NCBI GenBank assembly: GCA_900553405.1
Contig: USDF01000040.1
Location: 1 to 13,770 of the forward strand
Origin: an uncultured Clostridium sp.
GTDB taxonomy: Bacteria; Bacillota; Clostridia; TANB77; CAG-508
DNA length: 13,770 nt
Reading direction: 5' to 3'
This document shows, piece after piece, positions 7,363-13,770 of the stretch. Both the position numbers and the translations under genes were made by a program. Below the pieces are notes generated by a model. The model made no database searches and was not told the origin of the DNA. It saw nothing but the letters and a program-made list of their open reading frames with translations. The stretch's first letter is position 1, and each line of letters begins with the position of its first letter.

Positions 7363-7419
7363 AAAAAATGTAAAAAATCTGGTAAACTATATATAAATAT
7401 TTAAATAGAAGAGGTAAAA

Positions 7420-8310
7420 ATGTTAGAACAATTGATAGAATGTAATATATGCCCACATAAATGTAAAGTAAATAGGTTGGAAGGTAAATCAGGAAGATGC
7501 AAATGTAATGACAAAATAAAAAATGCATTAGTATCAACACATATGTATGAAGAGCCGTGTATAAGTGGTACAAATGGTTCTGGAACAATATTTTTTTCTA
7601 ATTGTAATTTGTCATGCAAATTTTGTCAAAATTATGAAATAAGCCAGTTAGGAAAAGGCCATGAAATTACAATAGAAGAGCTTGCAAGTATTATGATAAA
7701 ACAACAAGAAGCGGGAGTTCATAACATAAACTTAGTAACACCAACTATGTATGCATACCAAATAATAGAAGCAATTAAAATTGCAAGAAAAAATGGATTA
7801 AATATTCCTATAATATATAATTCAAATGGGTATGAAAACGTAGAGACAATAAAAGATTTAAAAGGCTATATAGATGTATATTTACCAGACTTAAAATATT
7901 ATTCAAATGAGATAGCTGTGAAATATTCAAAGGCACCAAATTATTTCGAAATTGCAAGTAAAGCAATATTAGAGATGATAAGCCAAGTAGGAGCTCCTAA
8001 ATTTGATGAAGATGGAATGATAAAAAAAGGAGTAATGATAAGACATTTAGTGCTTCCAAATCATATTCAAAACAGCAAAAATGTTTTAAAGTGGATAAAA
8101 GAAAATATTCCAGAAGAAATATATATAGATGTAATGGCACAATATTTTCCTACATACAAAGCAAAAGAAGATGAATTAATAAATAGAAAATTAACTAAAA
8201 GAGAATATAGAGAAATAGAAGAATATTTTTATTTGCTAGATTTCAAAAATGGTTACATGCAAGAACTTGGAGAACATGAGGAAGAATATGTACCAAAATG
8301 GGATATTTAA
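7420..8310 (+). CDS. Radical SAM protein of the PflX / PflA-like family
   Basis: The 296-residue protein has the radical SAM motif CxxxCxxC as C62, C66 and C69 in FSNCNLSCKFCQN. Before it lies a second cysteine group (C8, C11, C15, C27, C29) in CNICPHKCKVNR and GRCKC, as in the COG1313 PflX proteins. These resemble pyruvate formate-lyase activating enzymes but have no proven substrate. Later parts fit the barrel: NLVTPTMYAYQIIEAI, IYNSNGYENVETI and YLPDLKYY. The radical SAM motif should hold a 4Fe-4S cluster that cleaves S-adenosylmethionine, so the enzyme is expected to need anaerobic conditions. The ATG follows AGAGG. No glycyl-radical enzyme lies beside it, so the target is not evident. 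The gene at 8420 has its own promoter. Confidence 0.88.
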   Translation: MLEQLIECNICPHKCKVNRLEGKSGRCKCNDKIKNALVSTHMYEEPCISGTNGSGTIFFSNCNLSCKFCQNYEISQLGKGHEITIEELASIMIKQQEAGVHNINLVTPTMYAYQIIEAIKIARKNGLNIPIIYNSNGYENVETIKDLKGYIDVYLPDLKYYSNEIAVKYSKAPNYFEIASKAILEMISQVGAPKFDEDGMIKKGVMIRHLVLPNHIQNSKNVLKWIKENIPEEIYIDVMAQYFPTYKAKEDELINRKLTKREYREIEEYFYLLDFKNGYMQELGEHEEEYVPKWDI

Positions 8311-8371
8311 AGGATATTTTGAATGGAAACTTTTAACATCTAAATAAAATATATAAAAAACTAAAAAATAT

Positions 8372-8400
8372 TTGCTAATTACAAATACAAAGTGTATAAT
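8372..8400 (+). promoter_or_regulatory. SigmaA-type promoter of the phosphatase-superfamily gene
   Basis: TTGCTA (8372-8377), 17 bases, and TATAAT (8395-8400). The AGGAGG of the next gene follows at once. Confidence 0.7.
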
Positions 8401-8419
8401 AAAAAAATAGGAGGTAGTT

Positions 8420-9577
8420 ATGAAAAAAAATAATATCATTTTTCCAAATTATGAACATAGTATATTAAATTTAATAAATACAATATTAAAATATTATAAG
8501 GTAGAAACAAAGTATAATTCTTTACCAGAATTAGAAAAAACATTGCAAAAAGGATATAAAAATGTAGTTTTAATAATATTGGATGGAATGGGTGAACACA
8601 TATTAAAAAATATTTCACCTGATAATTTTCTATATAAAAACCATAAAGATATAATAACATCTGTATGCCCATCTACAACTACTGCGGCAATGACTACATA
8701 TTATTCAGGAAAGCCTCCTATAGAAACAGGTTGGATTGCTATGTCACAATATTTTAAAGAATATGGTAGAGCTATTGAAATGTTAAGAAAGGTATATTCA
8801 TATACATATGAAAAAATAAATACTTCAAGAATGGATGTATATGATTTAATAAAATATATTCCAGTATATGAACAAATAGAAAAAGTAAATCCTGATGTTA
8901 AAGCATATGAAATAGATCCTTTAAATTGTGGAGCAAGAAGTAAAAGAAGTATAAACGCGAATACTATAGAATTAATGTGTGATTCTATAAAAGCTATATG
9001 TCAAAATAAAGAAAAAAACTTTGTTTTAGCATATAATGACAATCCAGATGTTTTATTACATAAGTATGGTTGTGATTCAAATGAAGTTAAAGAATTTATA
9101 AAGAATGCAGAAGAACAAATAGAAAAAATGTGCAAAGAATTAAATAATAGTGATACATTAATTATTATCTCTGCAGATCATGGACATAAAAATATAGAAA
9201 AAATCTATAATATATTAGACCTTAAAGAAATAAATGATTGTCTAATTATGCCACCTAGTTTAGAATCTAGGGCTGTAACATTTTTTGTAAAAGAGAATAA
9301 AAGAGAAAAATTTGAAGAATTTTTTGAAAATAATTTAAAAGATGAATTTATATTATTTACAAAAGAAGAGTTTTTGAGTAGAAATCTTTTAGGATATGGA
9401 ACACAACATGAAAAAATAGATGACTTTTTAGGAAATTATATAGCTGTAGCAATATCAGGTTCAATAATAAAATTAGATAATTATACATCAAAAGAAAAGC
9501 CTAATAAAAAATCTACACATTGTGGATTTACACCTAATGAAATGGAAGTTCCATTAATAGTAATAGATTGTAAATAA
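8420..9577 (+). CDS. Alkaline phosphatase superfamily phosphodiesterase/phosphatase
   Basis: The 385-residue protein shows the two-metal site of the type I phosphodiesterase/nucleotide pyrophosphatase branch. D55 lies in LIILDGMG, and the nucleophile is a Thr in CPSTTTAAMTT (86-88). D210 and H214 lie in YNDNPDVLLHKYG, D253, H254 and H256 in SADHGH, and H367 in THCGFTPNEMEVPL. Members cleave phosphomonoesters or phosphodiesters using two zinc or other divalent ions. No signal peptide or membrane helix is seen, so it should act in the cytoplasm, which is the less common location for this superfamily. The ATG follows AGGAGGT. The gene has its own promoter and terminator. Its substrate cannot be told. 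Confidence 0.85.
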   Translation: MKKNNIIFPNYEHSILNLINTILKYYKVETKYNSLPELEKTLQKGYKNVVLIILDGMGEHILKNISPDNFLYKNHKDIITSVCPSTTTAAMTTYYSGKPPIETGWIAMSQYFKEYGRAIEMLRKVYSYTYEKINTSRMDVYDLIKYIPVYEQIEKVNPDVKAYEIDPLNCGARSKRSINANTIELMCDSIKAICQNKEKNFVLAYNDNPDVLLHKYGCDSNEVKEFIKNAEEQIEKMCKELNNSDTLIIISADHGHKNIEKIYNILDLKEINDCLIMPPSLESRAVTFFVKENKREKFEEFFENNLKDEFILFTKEEFLSRNLLGYGTQHEKIDDFLGNYIAVAISGSIIKLDNYTSKEKPNKKSTHCGFTPNEMEVPLIVIDCK

Positions 9578-9644
9578 TAGAATAATTAGAAATTTATGAA
9601 ACTCTAATTGAAAAAATTTTAGACTATTATAAATTTTTAAATAT

Positions 9645-9676
9645 AAAAGGTACTATGATTTTCATAGTACCTTTTC
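9645..9676. terminator. Bidirectional terminator between convergent genes
   Basis: AAAAGGTACTATGA (9645-9658) and TCATAGTACCTTTT (9662-9675) form a perfect 14-bp stem with a 3-base loop. The A/T flanks make it usable from both sides. Confidence 0.88.
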
Positions 9677-9696
9677 AAGGTTTTATTGCGTAACTG

Positions 9697-10779
9697 TTAA
9701 TGAGGCATAAAGTCTTTAGTATTATTCCTAATTCTCTCAGGAAGTTCATTCCAGTGTGTAGCTAAAGCTGCTTTGATATCATCACAGGTTTCATTAATCT
9801 TATCGATAAAAGGATAAGCTCTCCAGTCCCAAATGCCATCAGGAAGCCCAGTATAGTCCTTATATAAGAGAAGTTGTCTTACATACTGGCGAGGAATGTA
9901 AAGATTAGGGTCATCGTTAATTCTCCAAAGGTTATTATTTGTATCTCTTACAAGTAAGTAAGAATTTTTTTGATACAAAGGTAAATCTTCATAAGAAATA
10001 AACCTTAAAGGAAATCCAGCAAATTCCTCAATGCTATTAGCAGATAAACTGCTAGCTACAACATGAGTGTGAGAGTGAACAATTGAAGTCTTAGATTTGC
10101 TAGCGCCACCATTGCCACTTCCATTTTCCCATACTAAAAATTGAGAATCACCATAGGTCAGGTTAAGGATGTATTCAACATCATCTAACACCTGTAAAAA
10201 TTCTAACCGTTTTTCCAAAGAAAGTTCTCCATTGGACATAACGTGGTCAAAAGGAATAATGAGTAAATAACCTTTAACAAATTCTCCAATTGTAGGCATT
10301 ACAAAGAAGTTTTCACTCCTATATAATGTTCTATGAAGATTGATGTCTTTGTCCATAAATCCATCATCCATATACCTACAATAAGGACAGTCAGAACGCT
10401 TAAATGGTTCTGATGAAGCGGAAGTATCAGACTTAAGGTCTCCGATATCACAATGATGATAATTTGCAATTGCACTAAATTGCTGAGCAATATTGCCCTT
10501 TTTAGCATTTATAGCATTAGTTTCAGGGACTAAAGTGTAATTGCTTTCTATCACAGCGATATTAATCACTGTAGAATTTTTAAATTCAGAGATTTCAGTT
10601 ACTCCACGACAAACAACACTCTTGTTACGGTTAAATACTTCAAAAACTGTTTCTGGTTTAAGAGAAACATCTGTAAAGGAGCAGATGCCTTTAAAATTGA
10701 TTTGATGTATAGCATCTAATACAAGTTCCTCAGAACCAGTTAAAATGAATAGAATCCGAGTCGTTTTCATTTTTTCCAT
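9697..10779 (-). CDS. Large HIT-like protein with unknown N-terminal domain
   Basis: Numbered from ATG at 10777-10779, the protein has 360 residues. The middle is a histidine-triad fold: CPYC at 131-134 (a zinc pair in some HIT proteins), RSENFFVMPTIGEFVKGYLL, IIPFDHV, and the triad HSHTHVVAS with H235, H237 and H239. HIT proteins hydrolyse or transfer nucleotides on a phosphate bond. The roughly 120 residues before it and 110 after it belong to no family I recognise, whereas simple HIT proteins have about 110-150 residues. The frame is open upstream to 10860, but ATG at 10777-10779 is preferred because AGGTG lies 5 bases before it; ATG at 10825-10827 lacks a ribosome binding site. The codons are less AT-biased than those of neighbouring metabolic genes (CGG, CGT, CTT, ATC), suggesting possible transfer. 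It is monocistronic. Confidence 0.65.
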   Translation of the reverse strand: MEKMKTTRILFILTGSEELVLDAIHQINFKGICSFTDVSLKPETVFEVFNRNKSVVCRGVTEISEFKNSTVINIAVIESNYTLVPETNAINAKKGNIAQQFSAIANYHHCDIGDLKSDTSASSEPFKRSDCPYCRYMDDGFMDKDINLHRTLYRSENFFVMPTIGEFVKGYLLIIPFDHVMSNGELSLEKRLEFLQVLDDVEYILNLTYGDSQFLVWENGSGNGGASKSKTSIVHSHTHVVASSLSANSIEEFAGFPLRFISYEDLPLYQKNSYLLVRDTNNNLWRINDDPNLYIPRQYVRQLLLYKDYTGLPDGIWDWRAYPFIDKINETCDDIKAALATHWNELPERIRNNTKDFMPH

Positions 10780-10918
10780 AGTTGCACCTATAACCTTTCT
10801 AAAAAAAGCATTATTAATAGTTGCCATAATACTACTACAAAAAAATATAAAAATCAACAAAATATGATATTTTTTTAAAATTTGTCGAAATATTTTTTGA
10901 ATAAAAATACAAAAAACA

Positions 10919-10947
10919 TTGACATAAAATAAGAATGAAAGTAGAAT
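10919..10947 (+). promoter_or_regulatory. Strong SigmaA-type promoter of the antitoxin-like gene
   Basis: A perfect TTGACA (10919-10924), 17 bases, then TAGAAT (10942-10947). Transcription would begin about 24 bases before the ATG at 10978. Confidence 0.8.
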
Positions 10948-10977
10948 AATAATATATTATACAAGGAGGTAAATAAA

Positions 10978-11121
10978 ATGGAATTTACACAAGAGGAAAT
11001 GGAAATAATTGATAGAGAATTAGCAAAAGCAGATGAAGATATAAAGAATGGAAGAATATATACTGAAGAAGAATCTTTAGAGTTTATAAACAATTTCATA
11101 AGGAGTATTAAACATATATAA
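10978..11121 (+). CDS. Small antitoxin-like protein (47 residues)
   Basis: ATG at 10978 follows an ideal AAGGAGGT and a strong promoter, and TAA is at 11119-11121. The 47-residue acidic protein starts MEFTQEEMEII and contains ADEDIKNGRIYTEEESLEFI. This resembles the toxin-binding segment of RelB/Phd/ParD antitoxins, where a Gly-Arg-x-Tyr-Thr/Ser-x-Glu-Glu stretch is common. It lacks room for an obvious DNA-binding N-terminal domain. The frame that follows, overlapping by 8 bases, reads as a ParE/RelE toxin, which is the normal antitoxin-toxin order. The assignment rests on that context and on a short motif. Confidence 0.6.
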   Translation: MEFTQEEMEIIDRELAKADEDIKNGRIYTEEESLEFINNFIRSIKHI

Positions 11122-11365
11122 AATTATAAAGTCTGAAAATGCAAATTTTAATATAATAAGTATATATCTTTATATTCAATTCAAATTATTAAATCCAATA
11201 GCTTCACAAAATTTTCTATACAATATAAATTCAAAAATTAATAATCTAAAAATATTTCCATACATAGGTAAAATTTATAAAAACAGAAAAGAACGTTTTA
11301 TAATTCACAAAAATCATAAAAAATCTTTACAAAAAAATATGCTTATGATATATTTGAAAAAATAA
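11114..11365 (+). pseudogene. ParE/RelE-type toxin relic with ATA in place of the start codon
   Basis: An open frame of 83 codons runs from 11114 to TAA at 11363-11365. It begins IYKIIKSENANFN and contains IYLYIQFKLLNPIASQNF, then INNLKIFPYIGKIY and RFIIHKN. This order is characteristic of ParE-type toxins, which poison gyrase or, in RelE relatives, cleave mRNA. AAGGAG (11100-11105) lies exactly 8 bases before ATA at 11114, where ATG would be expected in a coupled antitoxin-toxin pair. After RFIIHKN the usual Tyr-x-Ile-x-Tyr strand and C-terminus are absent. The frame is about 10-15 residues shorter than typical members. Either the toxin is inactivated, or it is started weakly from AUA. Confidence 0.65.
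11326..11354 (+). promoter_or_regulatory. Extended -10 promoter of thyA-folA
   Basis: TTTACA (11326-11331), 17 bases, TATATT (11349-11354), preceded by TG to give TGATATATT. It lies inside the 3' end of the toxin relic and would start transcription near 11361, about 30 bases before thyA. Confidence 0.7.
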
Positions 11366-11391
11366 ATGTAACAATATAAGGAGGTTTTGTT

Positions 11392-12249
11392 ATGACAGAA
11401 GCAGATAAACACTTTATAGAAACATGCAAAAAAATAATAAAAGAAGGATATTCATCTAAAGGAACAGGAGTTAGAACTAGATGGGAAGATGGAGAAGAAG
11501 CAAATTATATATCATTAGTTGGAGTAACTAATGTATATGATGTAGGAAAAGAATTTCCTATGATAACATTAAGAAATAATTCACAAACAGTAAAAAGAGC
11601 AATAGACGAAATATTATGGATTTGGCAAAAAAAATCTAATAATGTAAATGATTTGAATTCACACATTTGGGACCAATGGGCAGACGAAGATGGCTCAATA
11701 GGAAAAGCTTATGGTTATCAAATGGCTAAAAAATATCAATTTAAAACAAAAGAAGGGATAAAAGAAATGGACCAAGTAGATTATGTATTATATCTACTAA
11801 ATCATGATCCAGCAAGTAGAAGAATAATGACAAACATATTCAACCATGAAGATTTAAAAGATATGAATTTAGAACCATGTGCATATGGAACACAATGGTT
11901 AGTTAAAGGTGGAAAACTTCATTTAATATTAAATCAACGTTCACAAGATATGCTTGCAGCTAATGGATGGAATACTATGCAATATGCAGCACTTCTTTGT
12001 ATGTTTGCACAAGTAGCAGGTTTAGAAGTAGGAACTTTAACACATAATATAGGAGATTGTCATATATATGATAGACATGTTCCATTAATAGAAAAATTAA
12101 TAGAAGCAGAAAGTATGGATGTACATCCAAAATTAGTTATAAAAAATCCAACTAAAAATTTCTATGATTTCAAAGTAGAAGATTTTGAAATAGAGGGATA
12201 TGATTATAATAAAGATATAAAACTTGGAAAAATTCCAGTTGCAATTTAA
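11392..12249 (+). CDS. thyA: Thymidylate synthase ThyA
   Basis: The 285-residue enzyme makes dTMP from dUMP, with methylene-tetrahydrofolate as carbon donor and reductant. The nucleophile is C163 in LEPCAYGTQW. The dUMP phosphate and base contacts appear as R183-S184-x-D186 in NQRSQDM and as GDCHIYDRH (221-229), and the C-terminus ends in the short hydrophobic Val-Ala-Ile expected to close over the active site. The nucleophile region reads PCAYGTQW rather than the E. coli-like PCHxxFQF, so this is a divergent ThyA branch. ATG follows AAGGAGG. It is the first gene of a pair with folA, which regenerates the tetrahydrofolate that ThyA oxidises. Confidence 0.96.
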   Translation: MTEADKHFIETCKKIIKEGYSSKGTGVRTRWEDGEEANYISLVGVTNVYDVGKEFPMITLRNNSQTVKRAIDEILWIWQKKSNNVNDLNSHIWDQWADEDGSIGKAYGYQMAKKYQFKTKEGIKEMDQVDYVLYLLNHDPASRRIMTNIFNHEDLKDMNLEPCAYGTQWLVKGGKLHLILNQRSQDMLAANGWNTMQYAALLCMFAQVAGLEVGTLTHNIGDCHIYDRHVPLIEKLIEAESMDVHPKLVIKNPTKNFYDFKVEDFEIEGYDYNKDIKLGKIPVAI

Positions 12250-12254
12250 ACAAG

Positions 12255-12276
12255 AGGAACGGTCCTTTTCGTTCCT
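12255..12276 (+). promoter_or_regulatory. Hairpin between thyA and folA
   Basis: AGGAACG (12255-12261) pairs with CGTTCCT (12270-12276), with an 8-base loop. A second CGTTC (12279-12283), just before the folA GGAGG, repeats the core of the right arm, so a shifted pairing is possible. There is no T-run, so it is not a terminator; it may be an mRNA stability or translation element. Confidence 0.45.
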
Positions 12277-12296
12277 AACGTTCGGAGGATAATAAA

Positions 12297-12788
12297 ATGT
12301 TAAGTATTATAGTAGCAGTAGCGAAAAATAATGTAATAGGAAAAGATAATAAGCTAATTTGGCATTTACCAGAAGACTTAAAAAGATTTAAAGCTTTAAC
12401 TACAGGACACACCATAATAATGGGAAGAAGAACTTTTGAATCATTAGGCAGAGTATTACCAAATAGAAAACATGTAATATTATGCAATGATATGAAAATG
12501 AATGTGGAAAATGAAAATATAGAAATATTAGAAGATATTTCTATGTTAGACAAATATATTAATTCTAAGGAAGAAAATTTTGTGATAGGTGGTGCTACAA
12601 TATACAAATTGTTAATGCCATATGCAAGTAAAATGTATATAACACACATTAATGAAGAATTTGAAGGGGATGTTTATTTTCCAGAAATAAGTAAAGATGA
12701 ATGGCAAGTTGTTGAAAAAGAGCAAGGAATAAAAAATGAATCTAATCCTTTTGATTATGAGTATGTAACATATGAAAGAATAAAATAG
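12297..12788 (+). CDS. folA: Dihydrofolate reductase
   Basis: The 163-residue enzyme reduces dihydrofolate to tetrahydrofolate with NADPH. Visible motifs are VAVAKNNVIGKDNKLIWHLP at the start, the catalytic acid D27 in LPEDLKRF, the cofactor-binding MGRRTFESLG (42-51), and IGGATIY (97-103). Length is normal for a chromosomal type I reductase. ATG follows GGAGG, 47 bases after the thyA stop. This places it in one transcript with thyA, an arrangement known from many bacteria, since ThyA turns methylene-tetrahydrofolate into the substrate of this enzyme. The 19-bp terminator directly after it ends the operon. Confidence 0.97.
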   Translation: MLSIIVAVAKNNVIGKDNKLIWHLPEDLKRFKALTTGHTIIMGRRTFESLGRVLPNRKHVILCNDMKMNVENENIEILEDISMLDKYINSKEENFVIGGATIYKLLMPYASKMYITHINEEFEGDVYFPEISKDEWQVVEKEQGIKNESNPFDYEYVTYERIK

Positions 12789-12789
12789 A

Positions 12790-12840
12790 AAAAAGCAAAA
12801 TTATTAACTAAAATAGGTTAATAATTTTGCTTTTTAATTT
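12790..12840 (+). terminator. Terminator of thyA-folA
   Basis: The arms at 12790-12808 (AAAAAGCAAAATTATTAAC) and 12817-12835 are exact complements over 19 bases with an 8-base loop, followed by AATTTT. Confidence 0.92.
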
Positions 12841-12841
12841 T

Positions 12842-12870
12842 CACTTGTACATTTAAAACATCATAAAATA
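12842..12870 (+). promoter_or_regulatory. Possible SigK-like promoter before the M15 peptidase gene
   Basis: CAC (12842-12844), 17 bases, then CATAAAATA (12862-12870), fitting AC-N17-CATAnnnTA. No convincing SigmaA promoter is seen in the short gap. The match is short and the region AT-rich. Confidence 0.3.
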
Positions 12871-12890
12871 ATATAAGAAGGAGGTTTTAA

Positions 12891-13571
12891 ATGGCAAAAG
12901 TAATTGTATATAATAATGACACAAATAGAATGGAAATATATTATAGAGATTTATCAGAGGCGATGCCTTATAATACAAATAAAACATTAACAGTAAGAGA
13001 ATTTAGAGGAGCTAGTAGCAGTAACACTTTGTGGACAACTAAAAAAGTAATGCAAGCGTGGAATAAACAAAGAGAATTATATGGGGCGCCAATTCCAGTG
13101 GGATACGCATTTAGAAGACCATGGGAAGGTGGACATGGAACACAAAGCCAACATTATGCAGGAACAGCATTTGATGTGGGGCAAAGATGGACAAATGCAC
13201 AAAGAGCAGTATTAAGAAAAAGTGCACAGAACTCAGGATTATGGAGTTATATAGAACCTGTTGAAATTTCACCTACTTGGGTTCACTTTGATAGAAGACA
13301 ATATCCACCCGCATGCTCGACAGGAGGTTTTCCATTACTTAAAAGAGGAAGTTTAAGCGTATATGTTTTAATTGCACAAGATGATTTAAATACACTAGGA
13401 TATACGACAGGAGGATTAGATGGAATCTTTGGAAGTGGAACTTATAATACTGTTAGGAGGTATCAAGCAAGTAGAGGACTTATTGTAGATGGAATAATAG
13501 GATGTAATACATGGAGGTCACTACAAGAAAATGTATTGGGTACAGGAAGAACTTCTACAACACTAGATTAA
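12891..13571 (+). CDS. M15-type peptidase with C-terminal peptidoglycan-binding domain, no signal peptide
   Basis: The 226-residue protein has a catalytic domain at about 35-140 and a PG_binding_1 domain at about 149-213. Zinc ligands of the VanY/D-Ala-D-Ala carboxypeptidase M15 family are visible: H88 and D95 in SQHYAGTAFD, and H132 in TWVHFD. The binding domain shows LIAQDDLNTLGY, LDGIFGSGTYNTVRRYQ and LIVDGIIGCNTWRSL. Such enzymes trim or cut peptide stems of the cell wall. The N-terminus MAKVIVYNNDTNRMEIYY is hydrophilic with no signal peptide, so it may act on the spore from the mother cell, or be a phage-like or autolytic enzyme released by lysis. ATG follows AAGGAGG. The gene is monocistronic, between two terminators. 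Confidence 0.85.
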   Translation: MAKVIVYNNDTNRMEIYYRDLSEAMPYNTNKTLTVREFRGASSSNTLWTTKKVMQAWNKQRELYGAPIPVGYAFRRPWEGGHGTQSQHYAGTAFDVGQRWTNAQRAVLRKSAQNSGLWSYIEPVEISPTWVHFDRRQYPPACSTGGFPLLKRGSLSVYVLIAQDDLNTLGYTTGGLDGIFGSGTYNTVRRYQASRGLIVDGIIGCNTWRSLQENVLGTGRTSTTLD

Positions 13572-13591
13572 TTTAAGTATATAAATATAAT

Positions 13592-13648
13592 AAAACTAAG
13601 AAACTAACAGTCTATACTAAATGGAGTTTCTTAGTTTTTATTTTTTTA
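13592..13648 (+). terminator. Terminator of the M15 peptidase gene
   Basis: AAAACTAAGAAACT (13592-13605) pairs exactly with AGTTTCTTAGTTTT (13625-13638), with a 19-base loop. TATTTTTTT follows. Confidence 0.88.
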
Positions 13649-13660
13649 ATCCAAAAAGTA

Positions 13661-13689
13661 TTGACTAACAAGTAAAGTATTGTTAAAAT
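13661..13689 (+). promoter_or_regulatory. SigmaA-type promoter for a gene beyond the window
   Basis: TTGACT (13661-13666), 17 bases, and TAAAAT (13684-13689), preceded by TG to give an extended -10. No start codon with a ribosome binding site is seen before the window ends at 13770, so the leader is at least 75 bases long. Confidence 0.65.
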
Positions 13690-13770
13690 AATTTTGTTAA
13701 AGAATGTAACAACTTATAAACATAAAATTGTACATTGAAAAATATTATTTAAGTTTTAGAAAGAAATTAT

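Noticed and set aside
7349..7619. Minus-strand frames across the start of the radical SAM gene
   Set aside because: They are antisense to an assured gene with CxxxCxxC and run through its promoter region.
10780..10860. Longer N-terminus of the HIT-like protein starting at TTG (10860) or ATG (10827)
   Set aside because: No ribosome binding site precedes either, while AGGTG precedes ATG at 10779.
10875..11099. Minus-strand 74-residue Ser/Phe-rich frame
   Set aside because: It is antisense to the antitoxin-like gene and its TTGACA promoter, both better supported.
13676..13705. Short repeated TTGTTAAA-like units near the right edge
   Set aside because: Only two imperfect copies in AT-rich DNA; not distinguishable from chance.

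Overview
The window looks like chromosomal DNA of an anaerobic, spore-forming, low-GC Firmicute, most likely a clostridial gut or environmental lineage. The reasons are the very AT-rich sequence, strong AGGAGG-type ribosome binding sites, TTGACA/TATAAT-type promoters with 17-base spacers, heavy use of ATA and AGA codons, a cotJABC spore coat operon, and a cysteine-rich radical SAM protein of a type common in anaerobes. I see no rRNA, tRNA, CRISPR array or intact insertion sequence.

Layout, left to right. Positions 3-245 hold the 3' end of an unrecognised gene, followed by a bidirectional terminator. Positions 308-384 hold an unusual folded element with mutually exclusive pairings. A minus-strand unit follows (2102 down to 401): a 2H phosphoesterase (2'-5' RNA ligase-like) and an MFS transporter broken by one frameshift. 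ychF (2273-3364, +) has its own promoter and converges on the cotJ operon (5015 down to 3560), whose CotJA and CotJB carry unusual cysteine-rich N-terminal regions. Divergent from cotJ is a 428-residue protein whose C-terminal half resembles a degenerate RelA/SpoT synthetase fold (5195-6481, +).

A minus-strand acyl-ACP thioesterase (7304 down to 6576) diverges from a PflX-type radical SAM protein (7420-8310, +), followed by an alkaline-phosphatase-superfamily enzyme (8420-9577, +). That enzyme converges, across a perfect 14-bp terminator hairpin, on a multi-domain HIT-like protein (about 10779 down to 9697, -) with less AT-biased codon use.

Next comes a small antitoxin-like gene (10978-11121) and, overlapping its end, an open frame (11114-11365) that reads as a ParE/RelE-type toxin. 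Its expected start codon is ATA rather than ATG, and its C-terminus is short and divergent. Its tail carries a good promoter for thyA (11392-12249), which is followed by folA (12297-12788). These two encode the coupled thymidylate/tetrahydrofolate cycle and end at a 19-bp terminator. The window closes with a signal-less M15 peptidase fused to a peptidoglycan-binding domain (12891-13571), its terminator, and a promoter pointing out of the window.

Most genes are housekeeping or sporulation functions. The points that deserve attention are the toxin-antitoxin relic, the RelA/SpoT-like protein, the HIT-fusion protein, the folded element at 308-384 and the cysteine-rich CotJ proteins. All family assignments were made by eye from motifs, without database searches.
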